In this document: piece by piece, positions 7,819 through 17,157 of the stretch
How the letters are laid out: every line of letters begins with the position of its first letter
How positions within the stretch are numbered: position 1 is the first letter of the stretch
NCBI GenBank assembly: GCA_023254955.1
Contig: JALRKC010000002.1
Location: forward strand, 1-26,962
DNA: 26,962 nt
From: Candidatus Nanopelagicales bacterium
GTDB lineage: Bacteria > Actinomycetota > Actinomycetes > S36-B12 > UBA5976
Direction: 5' to 3'
Position numbers and translations under genes: made by a program
The notes under the pieces: model-generated
The model's input: only the letters and a program-made list of their open reading frames with translations
Databases searched by the model: none
Told to the model about the DNA's origin: nothing

Positions 7819-8645
7819 AATTTATCCTCGCGAAGGCGATGGGCTGAAGCAATAGCGGCATAAGTTTGCTTTGCCTCATGCACTCTAACGGCCCAAACAC
7901 CTTCATTAGCTAATTGGTACGAGATTGCCGCCGTAGCAGCATCTTTGAATTCAATATCGGCATTTGATTCTTTTGCTAATTCATTTAAGAATCTCTTTCG
8001 AGAGTGGCCAATTAACATTGGGAGCTTTAACTCATTGAATTCTTCTAAGTTTTGCAAGATGGTCCAATTATGTTCTGGTTTTTTCGCAAATCCCAAGCCT
8101 GGATCAATAATCAAATTCTCTTTTTTGATTCCTGCAGCTAAGGCTTTTTCGATTTGAGTACTTAATTCTTCAATGACTTCTTTGACTACATCTTGATAAT
8201 TTGCCAAATCATCCATATTTTTTGATTGTCCACGCCAATGCATCAATATGTATTTGGCGTTTAGTTGGGAAACTGTCATAAACATGTTTTGGTCGGCTTT
8301 GCCACCACTTACATCATTCACATATTTAGCGCCAGCAGCTACTGCTGCTTTGGCAACTTCTGACCTCATAGTGTCAATACTTACAACAATTTTTTGCTTA
8401 TTGAGCTCACTGACTATCGGTATAACTCTGCTTAACTCTTCTTCGCTGGTAATTCTTTCCGCCCCGGGTCTTGTTGACTCACCGCCCACATCTATGACAT
8501 CAGCGCCATCATTTATCAATTGTTTAGCTTGAGCCATTGCCTTATCTAAGGTAAAAAATTTTCCACCATCAGAAAATGAGTCTGGAGTAACATTAAGAAT
8601 CCCAAAAATTAAAGTTCTATCCAAAATTTTTTTCTCTGGATTCAT
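7815..8645 (-). CDS. folP: Dihydropteroate synthase
   Basis: Condenses the HPPK product with p-aminobenzoate to give dihydropteroate; it is the sulfonamide target. The 276-residue TIM-barrel protein has the two DHPS signatures: [17 protein letters not shown] (Mg and pyrophosphate loop) and [20 protein letters not shown]. Further blocks are [47 protein letters not shown] (substrate Lys/Arg) and the closing [11 protein letters not shown] with the conserved Arg-x-His. It overlaps folE and folB by 4 bases each. No second, divergent folP copy is visible here. Confidence 0.96.
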   Translation of the reverse strand: MNPEKKILDRTLIFGILNVTPDSFSDGGKFFTLDKAMAQAKQLINDGADVIDVGGESTRPGAERITSEEELSRVIPIVSELNKQKIVVSIDTMRSEVAKAAVAAGAKYVNDVSGGKADQNMFMTVSQLNAKYILMHWRGQSKNMDDLANYQDVVKEVIEELSTQIEKALAAGIKKENLIIDPGLGFAKKPEHNWTILQNLEEFNELKLPMLIGHSRKRFLNELAKESNADIEFKDAATAAISYQLANEGVWAVRVHEAKQTYAAIASAHRLREDKL

Positions 8646-9274
8646 GCCTGCTGTGCAATTAGAGTCATGGCTTCATGTCGTAGTGCTGGGTCTTGCAAGC
8701 TACCTCTAACAACAGATGTCGTGGTGCGCGCTTCAGATTTATTTACTCCGCGCATGCTCATGCAAAAGTGTTCACAATCCATAACCACTATTACGCCACT
8801 CGGTTGCAAAATTCTCATCAAGGCATCAGCTACTTGCGAATTTAATCTCTCTTGTACCTGTGGTCGTTTGGCATAAACATCAACTAATCGAGCCAGTTTA
8901 GATAATCCTGTAATTCGTCCAGAATCATTTGGTATGTATCCAACAGTCGCGCTACCCACAAATGGCAGCAAATGATGTTCACAAGTCGAAAAAACTTTTA
9001 TATTCCTTACTAAAACTAATTCGTTATGATTTAAATCAAAAGTTGTTGCTAAAACATCTTCTGGTTTTTGAAATAATCCGGCATACATTTCTTTGTATGC
9101 TCTGGCAACCCGTGCCGGAGTCTCGCGAAGTCCATCGCGATCAGGATCTTCACCAATACCAATTAGGACTTCTCGAACCGCGTTTTCAATTCTTTTTTGA
9201 TCAAACGGCGCACGCTGAATTGGATCAATATCAGCTAATGGATCAGCAGTGGGGCTGATTCGAGTCTCTTCCAT
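8642..9274 (-). CDS. folE: GTP cyclohydrolase I
   Basis: Converts GTP to 7,8-dihydroneopterin triphosphate, the first step of folate synthesis. It has 210 residues. The zinc and catalytic residues are present: [20 protein letters not shown] provides Cys and His ligands, and [20 protein letters not shown] provides the second zinc Cys and the catalytic loop. [20 protein letters not shown] and [10 protein letters not shown] complete the type I tunnel fold. It is the zinc-type FolE, not the zinc-independent FolE2. It lies 5 bases after ftsH and overlaps folP (ATGA), the same ftsH-folE-folP order known from mycobacteria and Streptomyces. Confidence 0.96.
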   Translation of the reverse strand: MEETRISPTADPLADIDPIQRAPFDQKRIENAVREVLIGIGEDPDRDGLRETPARVARAYKEMYAGLFQKPEDVLATTFDLNHNELVLVRNIKVFSTCEHHLLPFVGSATVGYIPNDSGRITGLSKLARLVDVYAKRPQVQERLNSQVADALMRILQPSGVIVVMDCEHFCMSMRGVNKSEARTTTSVVRGSLQDPALRHEAMTLIAQQA

Positions 9275-9279
9275 TTAAC

Positions 9280-11232
9280 CTATTTTGGTTTAGCGGCTTT
9301 ATTCCTGGATACGCTCGTAGGCTTTTTTTCGGTTTTCTCAAGTTTTACTGGAGGTTTGCTTGATGGTTTCCGCTTCGTGGAACCAGTCCAAGCAGGGCGT
9401 GCCGGCTGCCTTTTTAGTTTGGCAAAAATCTCGGAAATCTCTTCTTTGTTTAAAGTTTCTTTTTCTAGAAGCGCTAAAACCAAGTTATCTAAAACTGCAC
9501 GATTTGTTTCGAGTATTTTGAAAGCTTCTAGATGGGCGTTTTCGATTAATTGTCTAATTTCTTCGTCAATTACTGCCGCTATAGCTTCAGAATAATCTTT
9601 TTGATGCATTAAATCTCTGCCCAAAAACACATCTTGCCCTGTTGAACCATATTTAATTGCACCAAGTTTTTCATTCATTCCAAATTGAGTCACCATAGCT
9701 TTTGCAACTTGAGTTGCCTTTTCGATGTCATTGCTTGCTCCAGTTGTGGGGTCATGAAAAACCAATTCTTCTGCTGCCCTGCCACCTAACATGTAAGCAA
9801 GCTGATCCAACATTTGATTTCTGGTATTTGAATACTTGTCTTCTTCAGGTAAAACCATTGTGTAACCAAGTGCTCGACCTCTAGGCATAATTGTTATTTT
9901 GTGTACTGGATCGGTATTAGGTAAAGCTGCAGCAACCAAGGCATGACCGCCCTCGTGATAAGCAGTAATAAGTTTTTCATTTTCGCTCATTAATCGAGTT
10001 TTCTTTTGTGGCCCCGCAACAACTCGATCAATTGCTTCATCCATAATTTTTCTGTCGATTATTTCTTTTTTCTCACGAGCAGTTAAAAGTGCTGCTTCAT
10101 TTAAAACATTTGCCAAATCAGCACCGGTAAATCCTGGAGTTCTGCGAGCAACATCTAGCAAGTTAACGTCTTTGGAAATTGGTTTTCCTTTTGCATGAAC
10201 TTGTAGAATTTGTTCTCGACCTTTTAGATCTGGCCTTTCCACTGCAATTTGTCTGTCAAAACGCCCAGGTCTTAATAGTGCGGGGTCTAGCACATCAGGC
10301 CTATTGGTTGCAGCAATCAAAATAACTCCAACAGACACATCGAAGCCATCCATCTCAACCAATAATTGATTCAAAGTTTGTTCACGTTCATCGTGCCCGC
10401 CACCTAATCCAGCTCCGCGTTGGCGACCAACTGCATCAATTTCATCAACAAAAATTATTGCCGGGGCACTTTGTTTTGCCTGCTCAAATAAATCTCGAAC
10501 TCGACTAGCGCCAACACCTACAAACATTTCAACAAAATCTGATCCGGAAATCGAAAAGAAAGGTACTCCCGCTTCACCCGCAACAGCTCTAGCTAAAAGT
10601 GTTTTTCCCGTTCCAGGTGGTCCATAAAGCAAAACACCTTTAGGGATTTTGGCTCCCACTGCTTGAAACTTTGCTGGCTCCGCTAAGAATTCCTTAATTT
10701 CTTCTAATTCCTCAACTGCTTCATCCGCGCCAGCAACATCAGAAAAAGTAGTTTTTGGCATATCTTTATTTAAAGCACGAGCCTTGGACTTACCAAACGC
10801 CATTATGCGATTGCCGCCACCCATTTGGGATAGGAAGAAGAAGAGTATTAGAACGATAATTGCAATTGGAATCAAAGAAACAAGCAAGTTAACAAATAAG
10901 TTATCTTGTGGAACGATGGCGTCGTAACCATCTCGTGTTAAAGCGCCTGAATCGACTTTGCTTTGTAATAATTTTTGAAGTTCAACGCCTTGCCCAGAAA
11001 TAAAATCTGCTTGTACTTTGTCGCCATTTTTTAGAACTATTTCAATTCTTTGATCTCGGTCGATCAGAGTTACCGACGATGCTTCATTATTAGAAATCGC
11101 AGAAACAGCTTCAGCGGTAGTAATTTTTTTTGCTGCATTCGCTGATGAGACTAAATTGCTACCGATAAGAATTAAAAAAATGGCAATAAAAATCCAAAAA
11201 ATCGGCCCTCTAAATAGTTTTTTAAAATTCAT
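9280..11232 (-). CDS. ftsH: ATP-dependent zinc metalloprotease FtsH
   Basis: A membrane-anchored hexameric AAA+ protease that degrades membrane and some soluble proteins. The 650 residues run as follows: transmembrane helix 1 (about 10-28), an extracytoplasmic segment, transmembrane helix 2 (about 114-136), an AAA domain with Walker A GPPGTGKT (204-211) and Walker B IIFVDEID, the second region of homology with [19 protein letters not shown], and an M41 peptidase domain with HEGGH (426-430) as zinc site. The C-terminal tail is rich in Lys and Pro and is probably disordered. The ATG lacks a nearby Shine-Dalgarno; the frame has a stop just upstream, so no earlier start exists, and a GGAGG lies 23 bases away (see the leader entry). 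It heads the 12-gene cofactor train. Confidence 0.97.
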   Translation of the reverse strand: MNFKKLFRGPIFWIFIAIFLILIGSNLVSSANAAKKITTAEAVSAISNNEASSVTLIDRDQRIEIVLKNGDKVQADFISGQGVELQKLLQSKVDSGALTRDGYDAIVPQDNLFVNLLVSLIPIAIIVLILFFFLSQMGGGNRIMAFGKSKARALNKDMPKTTFSDVAGADEAVEELEEIKEFLAEPAKFQAVGAKIPKGVLLYGPPGTGKTLLARAVAGEAGVPFFSISGSDFVEMFVGVGASRVRDLFEQAKQSAPAIIFVDEIDAVGRQRGAGLGGGHDEREQTLNQLLVEMDGFDVSVGVILIAATNRPDVLDPALLRPGRFDRQIAVERPDLKGREQILQVHAKGKPISKDVNLLDVARRTPGFTGADLANVLNEAALLTAREKKEIIDRKIMDEAIDRVVAGPQKKTRLMSENEKLITAYHEGGHALVAAALPNTDPVHKITIMPRGRALGYTMVLPEEDKYSNTRNQMLDQLAYMLGGRAAEELVFHDPTTGASNDIEKATQVAKAMVTQFGMNEKLGAIKYGSTGQDVFLGRDLMHQKDYSEAIAAVIDEEIRQLIENAHLEAFKILETNRAVLDNLVLALLEKETLNKEEISEIFAKLKRQPARPAWTGSTKRKPSSKPPVKLEKTEKKPTSVSRNKAAKPK

Positions 11233-11260
11233 AGTAAGGGCTTATTGCCGCCTTGCCTCC
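11233..11260 (-). promoter_or_regulatory. ftsH leader with remote GGAGG and possible hairpin before the start codon
   Basis: On the minus strand GGAGG (11256-11260) is separated from the ftsH ATG by 23 bases, too far for normal initiation. The intervening bases can pair: AAG (54-52) with CTT (38-36) and GGC (49-47) with GCC (41-39), last two digits of position, around an AATAA loop with a two-base bulge. If folded, GGAGG would sit about 4 bases from ATG. The pairing is seen in the sequence by eye; the effect on translation is inference. Confidence 0.35.
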
Positions 11261-11273
11261 TAATTAATAAGGT

Positions 11274-11302
11274 ATAAAACTCAAACTCTAATGTTATTAG
11301 AG
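11274..11302 (-). terminator. Terminator-like hairpin after hpt
   Basis: A perfect 7-base inverted repeat, CTCTAAT and ATTAGAG around a 3-base loop, occupies 11286-11302, three bases past the hpt stop. On the minus strand it is followed by TTTGAGTTTTAT. The stem is AT-rich and weak and the T tract is interrupted, so it may be a leaky terminator or attenuator between dacB-tilS-hpt and the ftsH operon. The ftsH promoter probably overlaps or follows it, but I see no convincing -35/-10 pair. Confidence 0.45.
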
Positions 11303-11305
11303 CGC

Positions 11306-11863
11306 TTAGTTTCCAGAATATACGTCCGGATGCAAGCTCGCTACTGATCGAAGATTTCGATACTTCTCTGCATAGTCAAGCCCATAACCAACAACAAATT
11401 CATTAGGAATATCAAAACCAACATATTTTGGTTCCAAATCAACAGTAAGCGCGTCAGGTTTTCTCAAAAGCGCCATGACTTCCACAGAGGATGGGCCACG
11501 AGAAATTAAGTTTTTCTGCAACCAAGACAAAGTCAATCCAGAATCAACGATATCTTCAACGATTAAGACATTTCGATCTTTTATATCTTGATCCAAATCT
11601 TTAAGTATTCTCACAACTCCACTTGAGGTAGTTCCGTATCCATAAGACGAAACCGCCATCCAGTCCATTTCAACATGACGAGTCATTGCCCTTGCTAAAT
11701 CTGCAACAACCATGATTGCGCCCTTGAGTACACCTACTAATAAAAGATCTTGACCTTGGTAATCAGAATCTATTTGTTTTGCAATCTCTTTTACGCGCGC
11801 TTGAATTTCAGCTTCCGAAAGCAATTCAGTTAACAAATCTTGCTTAATATCCTGCGCGTCCAT
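11306..11863 (-). CDS. hpt: Hypoxanthine phosphoribosyltransferase
   Basis: Salvages hypoxanthine (and usually guanine) to IMP and GMP using PRPP. The 185 residues contain [18 protein letters not shown] (pyrophosphate loop), [19 protein letters not shown] (flexible catalytic loop with Ser-Tyr) and the PRPP-binding [17 protein letters not shown] (about 99-115), then [20 protein letters not shown] with the purine-recognition residues. A clear Shine-Dalgarno, GAGAGGA, lies 5 bases before the ATG and spans the tilS end. The tilS-hpt-ftsH order is conserved in many Gram-positive bacteria. The gene is followed by a hairpin, suggesting that the dacB-tilS-hpt part can end here. Confidence 0.95.
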   Translation of the reverse strand: MDAQDIKQDLLTELLSEAEIQARVKEIAKQIDSDYQGQDLLLVGVLKGAIMVVADLARAMTRHVEMDWMAVSSYGYGTTSSGVVRILKDLDQDIKDRNVLIVEDIVDSGLTLSWLQKNLISRGPSSVEVMALLRKPDALTVDLEPKYVGFDIPNEFVVGYGLDYAEKYRNLRSVASLHPDVYSGN

Positions 11864-11877
11864 CGGGTCCTCTCAAT

Positions 11878-12855
11878 TTACTTTGCCTCAATCACGATCT
11901 GATTAATAACTCGTGCTGCCCTTAACTTACCCGGTAGCGCAACCTCTCCCTGACCATGCCAATTTTCTACTAGTTGATTAATAGCCTCAATATGAGAATT
12001 AGCTAGCGAAGCCGCTGGAGCGCCCGCATTAAGTGCCATAGACCGAATAATTCTGCTCCGTATAGCCTTGGGTTGCATTTCTAAAACAGAAACTTCTGCT
12101 CGCGTTTCAATATGATTTAAAGTCATTACATCTTGGCAAATTAAATCTAGCGCTTGGTTGTCATCCCTAATTTGTGTAGCAGTTCGATCGATTGCTTCAA
12201 AGGCGCTAACACCTAACACCTCGGCCATAACCGGCAACAAATTATTTCTAATTTTGCTCCGCAAAAACTTGTCTGAGTAATTCATGGGGTCTTCCCAGGC
12301 TTTTATATTTATTAAATTTAAAGATTCTCTAACTGCGCTTCTTGGTATGTGCAAGAATGGACGAACAAATACACCTTTCCTCTCCGACATTCCCTGTAAG
12401 GACCTCGCGCCGCTGCCCCGAGTTAAGCGCATCAGCACAGTTTCAACTTGATCCTCCAAGGTATGACCCAAATAAATTTGAGTCGCAGCTATTTCTTGGG
12501 CAAATTCTTGTAAGGCTTTATATCTAACTTCGCGAGCCGCAGCTTCAATTCCGTCGGGCGATTTTGGTACTTCTACGGTTCTTATCGCTACCTCTTGAAG
12601 ACCTAAGAGCTTTAACTTGGCCACAGCATCTTTTGCGACTTGATTTGATTCTGCAAACAATTGGTGATCAATAACAAGGGCGGAAACAAAAATCTCACTT
12701 TTTTTCGCTACAAATTGCACCGTCCAAGCAAGTGCTAGCGAATCAGATCCACCTGAACAAGCCACCAGGACTTTATCTCCTGGTGAAACATCTTTTAAAA
12801 ACTTTTCAACAGAATTTGTTAAGACGCTTGGGGGTAAAACTTTTTGGAAATTCAT
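11878..12855 (-). CDS. tilS: tRNA(Ile)-lysidine synthase
   Basis: Attaches lysine to cytidine 34 of the CAU-anticodon isoleucine tRNA so that it reads AUA. This is an N-type ATP pyrophosphatase: the PP-loop VLVACSGGSDSLALAW (SGGSDS at 34-39) is intact, followed by GLQEVAIRTVEVPKSPDGIE, YLGHTLEDQVETVLMRLTRG with the conserved His and Asp, and FVRPFLHIPRSAVRE. The length of 325 residues matches the shorter actinobacterial type, which lacks the large C-terminal domain of E. coli TilS. It starts one base after the dacB stop with no strong Shine-Dalgarno, implying coupling. AUA decoding matters more in an AT-rich genome like this one. Confidence 0.94.
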   Translation of the reverse strand: MNFQKVLPPSVLTNSVEKFLKDVSPGDKVLVACSGGSDSLALAWTVQFVAKKSEIFVSALVIDHQLFAESNQVAKDAVAKLKLLGLQEVAIRTVEVPKSPDGIEAAAREVRYKALQEFAQEIAATQIYLGHTLEDQVETVLMRLTRGSGARSLQGMSERKGVFVRPFLHIPRSAVRESLNLINIKAWEDPMNYSDKFLRSKIRNNLLPVMAEVLGVSAFEAIDRTATQIRDDNQALDLICQDVMTLNHIETRAEVSVLEMQPKAIRSRIIRSMALNAGAPAASLANSHIEAINQLVENWHGQGEVALPGKLRAARVINQIVIEAK

Positions 12856-12856
12856 C

Positions 12857-14221
12857 TTAATCTAGGAGACATTCACAGTTTGCAATCGAATTCATTAGCT
12901 CGTCGACACTGTTTCTTGTTGAAGTCCGGGAGTTTGCCTGATTTGCCATTACTGCAAAAGTAACCATTCCCCCATCTTTGGTTTTGATTGTTCCAGATAA
13001 ACCTATAACTTGATTTAATGTTCCAGTCTTAGCTCGAGTCACACCTTTTGCAACATCTTTGCTGTCGCTTAGGCGCTTGTACATAGTTCCCAAAGATCTA
13101 GCAGGAGGTAGCCCCGTCATGACAGGCCATAAGTCGGGCTTAAATGTTCCTGGTGGATTTGTTACCGAAATATTATTTTTAATCAAGGGTAAATCTATCG
13201 GTTCATTTTCCAAAAGAATCAATCGCGAAAGATCTGCGGCAACAAAAGCTGAGATGGCATTGGTGCGACTTAAGCCACTTGCGTCACTCAAAGCGAGTTC
13301 TTCGCTGTCTATGCCCCAACTTGAATTGACAGTTCTTATTAAATTCATAGTGGATCTGGTATCAGTCTCATCTTGTGCAACTTTCGCAGCTAGTCTTGCC
13401 AAAATCTCGGTGTCTTGATTATTTGAAGTGTACAAAGTATCCTCGATCAACTGCGCAACAGATTTAGATTTCATTTGAGCAATTTCCGTAGCAAAATTTG
13501 GAGTGGACTTGCGCTCCGCTCTGGAAGTGACTCGGATTCCTGATGCACGTAAAAAGTTTGCAAATTTTTCACCAGTAACCAAGCTAGGGTCCTTAGGTGC
13601 TTGTCTTGGCGCTTTTGGATCATCCAAATTCAAGGCGGTAACTGGATGCGCTTCGCTGGAGGCAAGGTAGCCGGGTAACCAATCTTCTGGCACTTGTAAA
13701 GGTTCAAAAATAGAATCATCGATTGCAATTTTTACGCTTTTTAATCCGAAATCTTTTAAAGTAATCGCTGCTTGCTCTGCTAGTTGCTCTAAATTAACGG
13801 GACCATCGCCGGTAGCTGCTCCAAATTGTGGGTCACCTGCTCCAACTAAATAAACAGTACCTTCAGCCAACATAACTCGCGTAATAATTTGTGAATCTGG
13901 ATCTAATAAAGAAGCCACCGTAACTGCTGTAAATAATTTTGTTACAGAAGCGGGTGTCTGTAACTTATGAGAGTTTTCCTCGTAAAGAACTTCTCCATCG
14001 CTTGCGTCCATAACGACTAGAGTTGCGTCTTGTCTTAGCCCCGGTGAATTTTTCCAATTACCAATGGCTTGCTGTAAGGCCCCTTCGTCAATTTTTTTAA
14101 GTTCAGTTGGTTCTAACACCACAGCCGCTAAATCAAAGTCCACATTTAGGGTCGTGGCATTTACTGGCGCAAAATTCACAAAAAATACAAAAACCGCAAT
14201 AAAAAGGGACTTTTTTATCAC
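12857..14221 (-). CDS. dacB: D-alanyl-D-alanine carboxypeptidase/endopeptidase (PBP4, peptidase S13)
   Basis: A secreted penicillin-binding protein that trims D-Ala from peptidoglycan stem peptides and may cut 4-3 crosslinks. The 454-residue product begins with a signal peptide (MIKKSLFIAVFVFFVNFAPV, cleavage probably near residue 22). The three active-site motifs of the S13 family are present in order: S92-V-T-K95, S265-N-N267 and K397-T-G399. A large insert between the first two motifs is typical of DacB. The start is GTG at 14219-14221, six bases after a TAAGGT -10-like box. AAGG inside that box could also serve as a Shine-Dalgarno, so a leaderless or short-leader mRNA are both possible. 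The dacB-tilS-hpt order is conserved in Actinobacteria. Confidence 0.92.
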   Translation of the reverse strand: MIKKSLFIAVFVFFVNFAPVNATTLNVDFDLAAVVLEPTELKKIDEGALQQAIGNWKNSPGLRQDATLVVMDASDGEVLYEENSHKLQTPASVTKLFTAVTVASLLDPDSQIITRVMLAEGTVYLVGAGDPQFGAATGDGPVNLEQLAEQAAITLKDFGLKSVKIAIDDSIFEPLQVPEDWLPGYLASSEAHPVTALNLDDPKAPRQAPKDPSLVTGEKFANFLRASGIRVTSRAERKSTPNFATEIAQMKSKSVAQLIEDTLYTSNNQDTEILARLAAKVAQDETDTRSTMNLIRTVNSSWGIDSEELALSDASGLSRTNAISAFVAADLSRLILLENEPIDLPLIKNNISVTNPPGTFKPDLWPVMTGLPPARSLGTMYKRLSDSKDVAKGVTRAKTGTLNQVIGLSGTIKTKDGGMVTFAVMANQANSRTSTRNSVDELMNSIANCECLLD

Positions 14222-14227
14222 CGTGTT

Positions 14228-14255
14228 ACCTTATGCGCCTTCTTTTGTCTGTCTA
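14228..14255 (-). promoter_or_regulatory. Candidate promoter of dacB, possibly leaderless
   Basis: On the minus strand TAGACA (14250-14255, five of six matches to TTGACA) is followed after 16 bases by TAAGGT (14228-14233, a TAnnnT -10) and then only six bases to the GTG start. Transcription would start at or next to the start codon. The divergent MFS gene shares this 88-base gap. Found by eye, not by scoring. Confidence 0.45.
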
Positions 14256-14298
14256 CAAGAAACTCTATGGAGCTCAGGACTAGACTACTGGAGTTATT

Positions 14299-14305
14299 AA
14301 AGGAG
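14299..14305 (+). promoter_or_regulatory. Strong ribosome binding site of the MFS gene
   Basis: AAAGGAG sits four bases before a GTG codon and fixes that GTG as the start of the transporter. It is one of the few canonical Shine-Dalgarno sites in the window. Confidence 0.75.
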
Positions 14306-14309
14306 TTTA

Positions 14310-15929
14310 GTGTCCGAACAAAATTCATCTAATGAAGAATCTACATATTTAGAACATTCTCAAATTAAAAAGGTATTAATTGGCCTGATGTTAGGCATGT
14401 TTTTAGCAGCTTTAGATCAGACCATTGTCGCCACTGCTATTAGAACCATCGGAGATGACTTGCAGGGGCTATCAATCCAAGCTTGGGCAACTACTGCTTA
14501 CTTGATTACTTCAACAATAACAACACCCATTTACGGAAAACTCGGTGACATTTTTGGGCGAAAAATACTTTTCACCTGGGCAATTTCAATTTTTATTTTA
14601 GGTTCGCTTCTCAGTTCTTTCGCTAACTCAATGTATGAATTAGCAATCTTTCGTGCAATACAAGGTTTAGGCGCCGGTGGGCTTTTTGTTTTGGCGCTAG
14701 CAATCATCGGAGATATCGTTCCCCCCAGAGAGCGTGCGCGCTATCAGGCGTACTTCATCGCAGTATTTGGCTCCGCGAGTGTTTTGGGTCCCATTATCGG
14801 TGGGTTTTTAGCAGGCCAAGACTCAATTCTGGGTCTAACTGGATGGCGATGGGTATTTTTTGTTAACGTTCCAATTGGATTTTTCGCTTTGTATGTAGTT
14901 AACAGAACCTTAAAGATCCTTGCTGTTAATAAACAGCCGCATCGTATTGATTGGTGGGGAGCAACTTTTGTAACAATCACCTTGGTCCCTTTATTACTAC
15001 TTGCTGAACAAGGCTCACGCTGGGGTTGGACATCCGCTCGTTCAATTTTTGTGTTACTCATTGGCATCGCCGGACTCATTGCGTTTGTAGTTGTTGAAAT
15101 TAAAATGAAGGATGCAGCTATTATTCCAATGAGGTTGTTTAGAGATAAAACATTCTCATTTATCTCAATTGTTGCGACTTTAACCGGAATCGCGATGTTT
15201 GGTGGTTTAGTAACCGTACCTTTGTATCTTCAAATTGTTAAAGGGTCTACCCCCACTGAAGCCGGATTAGAGCTCCTACCTTTAACTCTTGGTATTGCAT
15301 TGGGTTCAGTTGTAGCAGGAAGGACCATCTCCAAAACTGGCAAATATAGAATTTTCCCAATTATTGGTTCAGTCGTTTTAGCAATAAGTTTCATACTAGC
15401 GGCCACAGTAAATCCAGATACTGTTTATTTATTCATTGCACTGGTTTCACTTTTATTTGGTGCCGGCTTAGGTTTTGTGATGCAACCAACGCTAATTGCA
15501 GCTCAAAACGCTGTACCAAAAAATGATATGGGTGTGGCAACATCTAGCGTTACGCTCTTTCGTCAAATAGGTGCCACCATGGGAACTGCCGTGTTTTTAT
15601 CAATACTATTTAGTCAAATTGGTGTTCAATCCACTCAAAGATTTGAAGCTGCATTAGCTAATCCAGAATTTCAAGCTGCATTAACTAGTCCAGCAAATGC
15701 GGAGACCTTACAGCAATTAGAAAGTATTCAGACCGGAGCTTCTGCTTTTGATGACAGTAGTTGGATATCAAACGCAAATGAAATTTTGGTGCGGCCTTTA
15801 CTTGAAGGTTTTACTGATTCGCTAGCCATAATCTTCATCACTGGAGCTGGCCTCATGGTCTTAGCTCTTTTAGCAGCATATTTTGTACCAAATAATAAAA
15901 TAGAAAATGTTAGGAAGACAGAGCCTTAA
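14310..15929 (+). CDS. MFS efflux transporter, DHA2 (EmrB/QacA) family
   Basis: A 539-residue major facilitator with about 14 membrane segments, the size and topology of drug:proton antiporters of the DHA2 family. Diagnostic motifs are LAALDQTIVATAIRTIGDDL in helix 1 (motif D1), GKLGDIFGRKILF (motif A, loop 2-3), RAIQGLGAGGLFVLALAII (motif B, helix 4), and VLGPIIGGFLAG (motif C of antiporters, helix 5). A long extracytoplasmic loop precedes the last helix (about residues 440-505). The start is GTG with AAAGGAG upstream. No TetR- or MarR-type regulator is adjacent. The substrate cannot be predicted: these pumps range from cationic dyes to metabolites. It is transcribed away from dacB and converges on the DUF4389 gene with three bases between stops. 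Confidence 0.9.
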   Translation: MSEQNSSNEESTYLEHSQIKKVLIGLMLGMFLAALDQTIVATAIRTIGDDLQGLSIQAWATTAYLITSTITTPIYGKLGDIFGRKILFTWAISIFILGSLLSSFANSMYELAIFRAIQGLGAGGLFVLALAIIGDIVPPRERARYQAYFIAVFGSASVLGPIIGGFLAGQDSILGLTGWRWVFFVNVPIGFFALYVVNRTLKILAVNKQPHRIDWWGATFVTITLVPLLLLAEQGSRWGWTSARSIFVLLIGIAGLIAFVVVEIKMKDAAIIPMRLFRDKTFSFISIVATLTGIAMFGGLVTVPLYLQIVKGSTPTEAGLELLPLTLGIALGSVVAGRTISKTGKYRIFPIIGSVVLAISFILAATVNPDTVYLFIALVSLLFGAGLGFVMQPTLIAAQNAVPKNDMGVATSSVTLFRQIGATMGTAVFLSILFSQIGVQSTQRFEAALANPEFQAALTSPANAETLQQLESIQTGASAFDDSSWISNANEILVRPLLEGFTDSLAIIFITGAGLMVLALLAAYFVPNNKIENVRKTEP

Positions 15930-15932
15930 AAA

Positions 15933-16544
15933 CTATTTTATAGTTGGGTATTTATCTGAAACTAAAGTCAACGCATATCCAGTAACTCGATTACTGTAAG
16001 CCAAGTACCAGTAAACAAATGGCGCTACCTTTCCTGGATAGTTTCCAGTAATTAAAATATAAATCCAGGTGTAAATCCATACTAAAATTAGCGGAAAAGC
16101 TGCCAAGGTTAAAAGAATAAAATGTGGAATTGCCAAAAACCATTTAACCAGTGGCAAACCGCGACTTAAGTTCTTTCCTTCAGCAATATCTGGATATAGC
16201 AAAAAGGTATGAGTCTCATCTCGAAAACTTGGGTATTCGTCTCTTAAAAAGAAAAGATATGAAGAAACTTTGGTATTAAAAGTTTGCAAGGCAAAAGCAA
16301 AAATTATTAAAAATTTGGGATAGTAACCCAAAAATAATAGTAAAAGAATTACTGGAAAGGTCACCAAATAAGGAGTAGTAAAACCACCTGACCAATTACC
16401 GCCCGAGAGTAAGGCCACCAGAATTACGGCAGGGATCACCAAAATGAATCTAAAAAAAGTGGTCAAACGATTTCTTGGGCCTAGATCAACCTCGATATTG
16501 GTTATAACCTGCGTAGGCGGGGTCCTAACTTGAGCATGTTCCAT
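15933..16544 (-). CDS. DUF4389 family membrane protein
   Basis: A small integral membrane protein of unknown function, about 203 residues from the chosen start. It carries the DUF4389 pattern twice: NRLTTFFRFILVIPAVILVA and, later, LVKWFLAIPHFILLTLAAFP, each followed by a second hydrophobic stretch, with LFLRDEYPSFRDETHTF and ALTLVSDKYPTIK closing the two halves. About four membrane segments are visible. The frame extends to an ATG at 16601, but the ATG at 16542-16544 (MEHAQVRTPP) has AAGGA about eight bases upstream and the extra 19 residues look uncharged by family conservation, so I prefer the shorter form. It is transcribed divergently from fdsG. No link to formate metabolism is evident. 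Confidence 0.75.
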   Translation of the reverse strand: MEHAQVRTPPTQVITNIEVDLGPRNRLTTFFRFILVIPAVILVALLSGGNWSGGFTTPYLVTFPVILLLLFLGYYPKFLIIFAFALQTFNTKVSSYLFFLRDEYPSFRDETHTFLLYPDIAEGKNLSRGLPLVKWFLAIPHFILLTLAAFPLILVWIYTWIYILITGNYPGKVAPFVYWYLAYSNRVTGYALTLVSDKYPTIK

Positions 16545-16601
16545 ATCATGAATCCTTAATCGACTAACTGAACCATATCCAACTACCAAAGAGCCGAGCA
16601 T

Positions 16602-16668
16602 TCTTGCATTGCTTATTAGTGAAGTGAGATTATTAAACCCCTGAAAAATCCAGATTTTGTGAGGCCAG
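16602..16668 (+). promoter_or_regulatory. Intergenic region expected to hold the fds operon promoter
   Basis: This short gap separates fdsG from the divergent DUF4389 gene and must contain the fds promoter unless it reads in from elsewhere. A weak pair is TTGCTT (16609-16614) and TATTAA (16631-16636), 16 bases apart. GAGG lies four bases before the fdsG ATG. No clear operator palindrome is visible. Confidence 0.3.
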
Positions 16669-17157
16669 ATGAGTCAGTTGACTACAAATTACCGACCCTG
16701 GTCAAAAGATGTCGCAATGGCAATTTTAGAAAGCAATGCTTCAAGATTAATTCTTCCAAATTTACAACTAATTCAAAAAGAGTTTGGTTTCATTCCTCAT
16801 GAGGCAATAGAGCTAGTCTCTGAAGCCTGCAATGTATCTCGGGCGGAAGTTCATGGGGTAATTTCCTATTACACCGATTTAAGAGAAACTCCCCCAGCAA
16901 AAATTTGTGTGAAATTATGTGTAGCCGAAGCTTGTCAGGCAAATGGAGTCAGAGAATTCACTAAAGAAGCAGAGTCGGCTCTGGGAGTAAAAATTAATGA
17001 ACATAATCCCAATAGAGTTGAGTTAGAAGCGGTTTATTGCCTCGGCAATTGCGCCTTGGGTCCAACAGCGCTCATTAATGACGAACTTTATGGCAGGCTT
17101 ACTAAAGACAGCTTAAAACAGATAGTAATGCATAAATTGGATGTAAATGAGCAGTAA
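16669..17157 (+). CDS. fdsG: NAD-dependent formate dehydrogenase, gamma subunit (NuoE-like)
   Basis: The 162-residue thioredoxin-like [2Fe-2S] subunit of a soluble NAD-linked formate dehydrogenase. It is homologous to NuoE of complex I and passes electrons near the FMN site. The four cluster cysteines are visible: C84 and C89 in KLCVAEACQANG, and C124 and C128 in AVYCLGNCALGP. The early FIPHEAIELVSEACNVSRAE and VHGVISYYTD helices are typical of the NuoE/FdsG family. It is the first gene of fdsG-fdsB-fdsA-fdsD and overlaps fdsB by 11 bases. NuoE of respiratory complex I was considered and rejected because a molybdenum catalytic subunit, not other nuo genes, follows. Confidence 0.92.
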   Translation: MSQLTTNYRPWSKDVAMAILESNASRLILPNLQLIQKEFGFIPHEAIELVSEACNVSRAEVHGVISYYTDLRETPPAKICVKLCVAEACQANGVREFTKEAESALGVKINEHNPNRVELEAVYCLGNCALGPTALINDELYGRLTKDSLKQIVMHKLDVNEQ

